DNA from: Anaerolineae bacterium
Lineage (GTDB): Bacteria; Chloroflexota; Anaerolineae; Aggregatilineales; Phototrophicaceae
Direction of reading: 5' to 3'
NCBI GenBank assembly: GCA_020849765.1
Contig: JADLAY010000058.1
Location: 1-64,000, forward strand
DNA: 64,000 nt
In this document: piece after piece, positions 59,855-64,000 of the stretch
Layout of the letters: the number at the start of each line of letters is the position of its first letter
How positions within the stretch are numbered: position 1 is the first letter of the stretch
Made by a program: the position numbers and the translations under genes
Notes under the pieces: generated by a model
Told to the model about the DNA's origin: nothing
Seen by the model: only the letters and a program-made list of their open reading frames with translations
Database searches by the model: none

Positions 59855-60427
59855 TTATTCCGCCTGCGGTGACGCCCCGCTGGAGGTTGCAAAGACACGA
59901 GCCATATCGACGACTTTACCGCCGAGTGCCGCAGATTCGAACGGTTCACCCGCGCCATAGGCACCCTGGCGCAGGTAGCGGCCATTCTCAAAGCGGTAGA
60001 CTTCGACAAACTCCGCACTGGCTTCCACGATCCAGTACTCGTCCACGCCGTGGCGCTCGTAAAGATCGAACTTGGCATCACGGTCACGTCGAATGCTGCC
60101 CGGCGAGAAGACTTCGACGATCAGCGTCGGTGGCCCTTCCAGACGCTTTTCGGTCACGCGGCAGCGACCACCCTCGGCGACCCAGACGATGTCCGGCTGC
60201 GGCACATTATCGTCGTCGAGATAGAGGTCTATAGGAGCGAGATAAGCTTTGCCATGCGGGATCAGGTCGCGCAGCATGTTGTAAAGCTCGCCGACCACAT
60301 CCTGGTGTCTCGGCGTGGGCGCTGGACTCACGATCAGTTCTCGCTCGAGTAATTCGGTAGGGGTGTTCGTCTCCGGCAGATCAAAGAATTCAGCCGCCGA
60401 CATCCGCGTCTTATCCTGAGCGATCAT
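59855..60427 (-). CDS. Uma2 family (DUF820) PD-(D/E)XK protein
   Basis: This 190-residue protein has the Uma2/DUF820 pattern: SAAEFFDLPETNTPTELLER, SPAPTPRHQDVVGELYNML, VPQPDIVWV, then LIVEVFSPGSIRRDRDAKFDLY, which holds the Asp, Glu and Lys of the PD-(D/E)XK nuclease core. Family members are very numerous in cyanobacteria and Chloroflexota and are often expanded or pseudogenic; nuclease activity is not established. GAGGAG precedes the ATG at 60427. No toxin or antitoxin partner is obvious. Confidence 0.9.
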   Translation of the reverse strand: MIAQDKTRMSAAEFFDLPETNTPTELLERELIVSPAPTPRHQDVVGELYNMLRDLIPHGKAYLAPIDLYLDDDNVPQPDIVWVAEGGRCRVTEKRLEGPPTLIVEVFSPGSIRRDRDAKFDLYERHGVDEYWIVEASAEFVEVYRFENGRYLRQGAYGAGEPFESAALGGKVVDMARVFATSSGASPQAE

Positions 60428-60486
60428 GGCTGGCGCTCCTCACTCGCTGACATCTCGATTATGCCACACAACGGGCGCGATGCGGG

Positions 60487-61926
60487 TTATGATGCTTGCC
60501 GTGGGTCAAGCTGCACGCGTACAAACGTCATGATTTCTTGCAGCGCACGTGGTTCCGGTTTGCATTGCAATTCTTCTAATCCTGAAAGGAATTTTCTGAT
60601 CGGCTCGTCGTCTTCTGCACGGCTGCGCACAAGCGAAATCGCATCTTTGAGGTCTTCCATAACGGACCTGGCCTCATCGCCCAGAGCAATGCGTGCAGTC
60701 ACGGAATCGAAGATTGCCCAGTAGTCATTCTGAATGTCACCACGCTTTCGTTCCGCCAGTTGGCGGCATCTTTCGAACGTCTTCTTGGCGGCAGCCTGAT
60801 CCTCGCAGAATTGCAGCAGTGCCAGATTGTTCAGCACGTAGGAACTGTTGGGGGTAATCGTGCGGCAAAACTCGTAGGCTTTGATAGCTACACTGCGTTT
60901 TGTCTCGTCGGTCTTCGCTTGCCGTCGGTACAGCCCCGCCAGCCCACCAAAGACGGATTCGCCGAAACTATCCAGCAAGAACTCGTTCTTGCGCCGTACA
61001 GCACGGTAGATCGTTTCAGAGATTGTATAGAATCTGACCACATCCTTGCTTGAACCTTCATCTTCTGCCTGGTCACCCAGAAGACGGGCTGCGTAGGCAT
61101 ACAGCGCCGATGCTGATGGATACTCCACTTTGGCCGGATGCAAGTTTTCAAGCCGTTCCAGCGCTTGAGCCGCACCTTGAGTGCCATGCAGACGCAACCA
61201 AGCATCCGCCCACAAGTAGATGAGCGTCGCATCTTCAGAATTGTGCTTGAGTGCGATTTCAAAGAGGCGGATCGCTTCGCGAAGGTTATCGAGCGCGAGT
61301 TGGCGCTGGCCGATCTGTGCTGCGGCGCTCGCTTCACGCAGACTTGCGACGTCCGCAGCCATCTTGTCGACCCTTCTCAGGGTTTCGTTGGCCTGCTCTG
61401 AGCTGGCTTTCACGGCTGCGTCAAGCCTCTCTACATCGGTCAGTTTCTCTTTCGCTGCAAGGATGGTCGACTCTGCGGCGGTGAGTTTGTTCTGGGCTTC
61501 ATTCAGTTTGCTCTGCGCATCAAACAATCGGGTTTGCGTATCCGCCAGGCGGCTTTCCGCGTTTGCGATGACTTGCTGGAGTTCCGCGTGATCTTTGCGA
61601 CTATCCCTGATGCCGACCAGGACTACGACAGCACCGACGACCGCGATCATGACGCCGAGAAACTGTGTCCAACTGATCAGGCTGTTAAAACTGGCGATGC
61701 CAAAGTCAAGTCTCTCTTGAAGATCGTTGACCTCCGCCAGCAGCCAAAGGCCGTTGACACCAGAATCGGTGACGCTCAGATCGGTGATGCGATTCTCCAG
61801 ACTCTGCACTCGCGAACTGAGATCCGTGATGACGAAAAACAACAACACGCCGACGACGATAATGGCGATAACGATGGGGAGGTAACGGCTCCAGGTACCT
61901 TTGAGCGGGGAATTTCTAGTGGACAT
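60487..61926 (-). CDS. Membrane-anchored coiled-coil and TPR-like protein
   Basis: This 479-residue protein has two membrane helices: WSRYLPIVIAIIVVGVLLFFV (N-terminal) and TQFLGVMIAVVGAVVVLVGI (near 90). A long coiled coil follows (SRLADTQTRLFDAQSKLNEA through DVERLDAAVKASSEQANETL), then TPR-like helices from about residue 210. Such an architecture suits scaffolding or signalling at the membrane, but I know no family. ATG 61926 is chosen over 61935 because AGGA is better placed. No obvious operon partner is adjacent. Confidence 0.75.
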   Translation of the reverse strand: MSTRNSPLKGTWSRYLPIVIAIIVVGVLLFFVITDLSSRVQSLENRITDLSVTDSGVNGLWLLAEVNDLQERLDFGIASFNSLISWTQFLGVMIAVVGAVVVLVGIRDSRKDHAELQQVIANAESRLADTQTRLFDAQSKLNEAQNKLTAAESTILAAKEKLTDVERLDAAVKASSEQANETLRRVDKMAADVASLREASAAAQIGQRQLALDNLREAIRLFEIALKHNSEDATLIYLWADAWLRLHGTQGAAQALERLENLHPAKVEYPSASALYAYAARLLGDQAEDEGSSKDVVRFYTISETIYRAVRRKNEFLLDSFGESVFGGLAGLYRRQAKTDETKRSVAIKAYEFCRTITPNSSYVLNNLALLQFCEDQAAAKKTFERCRQLAERKRGDIQNDYWAIFDSVTARIALGDEARSVMEDLKDAISLVRSRAEDDEPIRKFLSGLEELQCKPEPRALQEIMTFVRVQLDPRQAS

Positions 61927-62056
61927 AGGGGGCATCCTGATGAAGATTGTCAGGCAGCTTGCGCTGCTGCACGATCAGGCGAAAGATGCCCGACAATCTT
62001 AACGGATTCGTAGCTGACCCGCAAATATCTCCATATGTTTGCGGACGGTGCGCGAT

Positions 62057-62983
62057 CTACGCCTCTCGCCGCGCCTCGATGCAGACCCAATCGCCCTGCT
62101 GGCGGCGCTTGTACGGCGTCAGCCCGGTCTGGATCAGCGCGGCTTCGACGTCGTCGACCTGCTCGGTCGTGACGCCGCTGAAGATCGCCAGCCCGCCGGG
62201 GCGCACGGTCTGCCCCAGGCCGCCGTCGCACATCATGATGATGATGCGTGCGATGATGTTGACCACGATCAGGTCGAAACGGCGCGCCGAGGTGATCAGG
62301 CTCTCCAGGCTGCCATGTCCGACCACGATCTTATCCGCCACGCCGCTGATCTCGACGTTTTCCTGCGCCACGTCGACGGCGACCTCGTCGTTATCCAGCG
62401 CGACGACGTGGGCCGCGCCCAGCTTGGCCGCCGCTATCGCCAGGATGCCGCTGCCCGTGCCCAGGTCAAGCACCTGCGCGCCCGGCGGCAGCAGCTCTTC
62501 CAGCGCTTCCAGGCACAACTGCGTCGTCGGATGGGTGCCCGTGCCGAAGGCCATGCCGGGGTCGAGCGCCAGTTCGATGTCGTCCGGCTGCAGCTCGACC
62601 TCAACCCAGCGCGGGCGGATGAACAGCCGCTTGCCGATGCGCACCGGGTGATAATGCGCCTTCCACGCCTCCGACCAGTCGGATTCGGCCACCAGCTTGT
62701 AGGTCGGCGACGGCATCGGGTACATCAGGCTCATGTGGCCGAGCGCTGCTTCCAGCCGTGCTTTGGTGTCTTCCGCCTGCGCGTTCATCGGGATGTAGGC
62801 GCGCAGAGTCAGCCGTTCCGCCGGGGGCGGGGCGCCGTCGTCGTACATCTCCGGCATGATGCCTTCCTGCTCGATGGCGACGCCCTGGTAGCCATAGCGG
62901 CTGAGGACTTCGGCCACGGCTTCCGCCGCTTCGCCATCCACGCTCATCGATACTTCAATCCACTGCTTGTCTTGTGCGCTCAT
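62057..62983 (-). CDS. prmA: Ribosomal protein L11 methyltransferase
   Basis: PrmA trimethylates ribosomal protein L11. The 308-residue protein has an N-terminal L11-recognition domain (WIEVSMSVDGEAAEAVAEVL), RLFIRPRWVEVELQPDDIELA, PGMAFGTGTHPTTQLCLEAL, the SAM motif VLDLGTGSGILAIAAAKLGA and NIIARIIIMMCDGG. The gene stands alone and is divergent from relA/spoT, with 206 bases between them. Confidence 0.92.
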   Translation of the reverse strand: MSAQDKQWIEVSMSVDGEAAEAVAEVLSRYGYQGVAIEQEGIMPEMYDDGAPPPAERLTLRAYIPMNAQAEDTKARLEAALGHMSLMYPMPSPTYKLVAESDWSEAWKAHYHPVRIGKRLFIRPRWVEVELQPDDIELALDPGMAFGTGTHPTTQLCLEALEELLPPGAQVLDLGTGSGILAIAAAKLGAAHVVALDNDEVAVDVAQENVEISGVADKIVVGHGSLESLITSARRFDLIVVNIIARIIIMMCDGGLGQTVRPGGLAIFSGVTTEQVDDVEAALIQTGLTPYKRRQQGDWVCIEARREA

Positions 62984-63130
62984 GTTTGTGGCTCATTTGC
63001 TTGAGAATTTGCGCGCTCATTATACGGATCGCACCCCCGGCTGTCAGCGCCCGCGTGCGCCCGGATGAGAATTCGCGTCAGGGTCGCCCAACGCTCATCC
63101 GCCGCCTGTCATTCTCTCATCGTTTCGGTG

Positions 63131-63136
63131 TACAAT
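63131..63136 (+). promoter_or_regulatory. Candidate -10 box of the relA/spoT gene
   Basis: TACAAT, preceded by GTG, lies 54 bases before the relA/spoT start. The -35 zone (near 63106-63112) has only a fair match, CTGTCA, at 19 bases. It is a plausible but unproven promoter. Confidence 0.35.
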
Positions 63137-63189
63137 ATCCCCAACAAACTTAATATCCCGTTAAACAGGCGTTCGCACAAGGACGAACG

Positions 63190-64000
63190 ATGTCGCCGAC
63201 GGTCGTCGCCACACACAACTTAGAATCACTGTTATTGTCCCTCCCGGACATGACCCCGACCGAGGTCTCGCTGATAGAACGCGCCTACCACAAAGCAGAG
63301 CAGGCGCACGAAGGCCAGTTCCGCAAATCCGGCGAACCCTACTTCACCCACTGTGTTGAGGTGGCTCACATCCTGGGCGAGATGCGTCTCGACGCCGAAA
63401 CGATCGCGGCGGGGCTGCTCCATGACGTGCTCGAAGATACGCCGATCACACTCGGCGAACTGAGCACCGAGTTCGGCAGCACGGTCGCCATGATCGTCGA
63501 CGGCGTCACCAAGCTCGACCGGCTGCCCGTCAACACCGAAACCAACCGGCGCAAGCGCAGTGCCGACCGCGAAACCGAGTACATCCGCAAGATGCTGCTG
63601 GCGATGGGTGACGACGTGCGCGTCGTGCTCGTCAAGCTGGCCGACCGCCTGCACAACATGCGCACGCTCGGCTTCATGCCGCCGGAAAAACAGATCAAGA
63701 TCGCGCGTGAGACGCTCGATATTTTCGCGCCGCTGGCGAACCGCCTCGGCATCTGGCAGATCAAGTGGGAACTGGAAGATCTCTCCTTCCGCTACCTGGA
63801 GCCGGAAGCCTACCGCGCCCTCGCCCACGACATCGACGAGCGCCGCCACGACCGCGAGCAGTATCTCAAGGGCGTCAGCAAAGTGCTGCGTGACGAACTG
63901 GCCAAGAACGGCATCCACAACGCGCAGATCAGCGGGCGCTCCAAGCACATCTACAGCATCCACCGCAAAATGCAGCGCAAAGGCGTGCCCTTCGAGCAGG
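63190..64000 (+). CDS. RelA/SpoT family (p)ppGpp synthetase/hydrolase, 5' part
   Basis: This gene runs off the window with no stop; 270 codons are present from ATG 63190. The HD hydrolase domain is visible: YFTHCVEVAHILGEM (His, with Cys where the family usually has Pro), GLLHDVLEDT (HD motif), VDGVTKLDRL, then VKLADRLHNMRTLGFM and LAPLANRLGIWQIKWELEDL-region, followed by the start of the synthetase domain (GRSKHIYSIHRKM). With the intact HD motif the enzyme should be able to hydrolyse (p)ppGpp. A bifunctional long Rsh is expected, but the rest is out of view. Divergent from prmA. Confidence 0.93.
   Translation, partial: MSPTVVATHNLESLLLSLPDMTPTEVSLIERAYHKAEQAHEGQFRKSGEPYFTHCVEVAHILGEMRLDAETIAAGLLHDVLEDTPITLGELSTEFGSTVAMIVDGVTKLDRLPVNTETNRRKRSADRETEYIRKMLLAMGDDVRVVLVKLADRLHNMRTLGFMPPEKQIKIARETLDIFAPLANRLGIWQIKWELEDLSFRYLEPEAYRALAHDIDERRHDREQYLKGVSKVLRDELAKNGIHNAQISGRSKHIYSIHRKMQRKGVPFEQ

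Noticed and set aside
59855..60427. The Uma2 protein as an active toxin or defence nuclease.
   Set aside because: The family is widespread and often expanded without known activity; no partner gene supports such a role.
1..64000. CRISPR arrays, prophage modules, insertion sequences.
   Set aside because: No evenly spaced direct repeats of 24-40 bases, no phage structural genes and no transposase motifs were found on reading both strands.

Overview
The window is GC-rich bacterial DNA, densely packed with genes. Gene content points to Chloroflexota, probably an Anaerolineae-like lineage: a TIGR03663-like membrane glycosyltransferase fused to an NHL propeller, a Ser/Thr kinase fused to a sugar-binding domain, a DUF4062-TPR protein, CUT1 and CUT2 sugar importers and a CruF-type carotenoid enzyme. 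The taxonomy is inferred from gene content and is not proven.

Layout. 1-210: the first bases of a minus-strand 16S rRNA gene, its promoter, a leader hairpin and a boxA, with the recR terminator just upstream. 211-4063 (minus): dnaX, ybaB, an inserted acyltransferase, recR. 4337-5755 (minus): glnA, behind a perfect -10 box and a palindrome. 5949-11480 (plus): a compressed gene chain with ATGA overlaps, holding a small membrane protein, an alpha/beta hydrolase, a Nudix hydrolase, a tocopherol-cyclase-like protein, a CruF-like carotenoid protein, PlsY and a glycosyltransferase. 11470-20812 (minus): an alpha/beta hydrolase with a tiny membrane protein, a PBP1-like protein whose transpeptidase motifs are all lost, the giant glycosyltransferase-NHL protein, and an ECF sigma/anti-sigma pair. 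20966-31189: a GAF histidine kinase, a metallo-hydrolase, a secreted repeat protein, a DHOD-like protein, a methyltransferase, an SDR, then prfA-prmC.

31190-35100 is the most accessory-looking stretch. It holds a cluster of hairpins, a metal-binding HMA protein, a zinc-ribbon/TIR protein, and then a visibly AT-richer block with a GIY-YIG protein, an Orc/Cdc6-like AAA+ ATPase and a possible HTH gene remnant. 35102-37536 pairs a left-handed beta-helix transferase with an acyl-ACP-reductase-like protein. 37618-45155 holds a secreted C39-like peptidase, the kinase/sugar-binding fusion, DUF1385, a glycoside hydrolase and recJ.

45338-50218 (minus) is a complete CUT2 (rhamnose/ribose/AI-2 type) importer. 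50586-54767 (minus) holds a DUF998 membrane protein, an SH3b secreted protein and the DUF4062 protein. 55052-58283 (plus) is a CUT1 importer lacking its ATPase. 58276-62983 (minus) carries assorted proteins and prmA. The window ends inside a plus-strand relA/spoT gene (63190 onward) that runs off the edge.

Themes: carbohydrate import and sensing, cell-envelope and lipid modification, and core translation and replication genes. Short heptanucleotide repeats (about 4.1-4.3 kb and 43.3 kb) and hairpin clusters fill several intergenic gaps. No CRISPR array, tRNA, transposase or integrase was seen.
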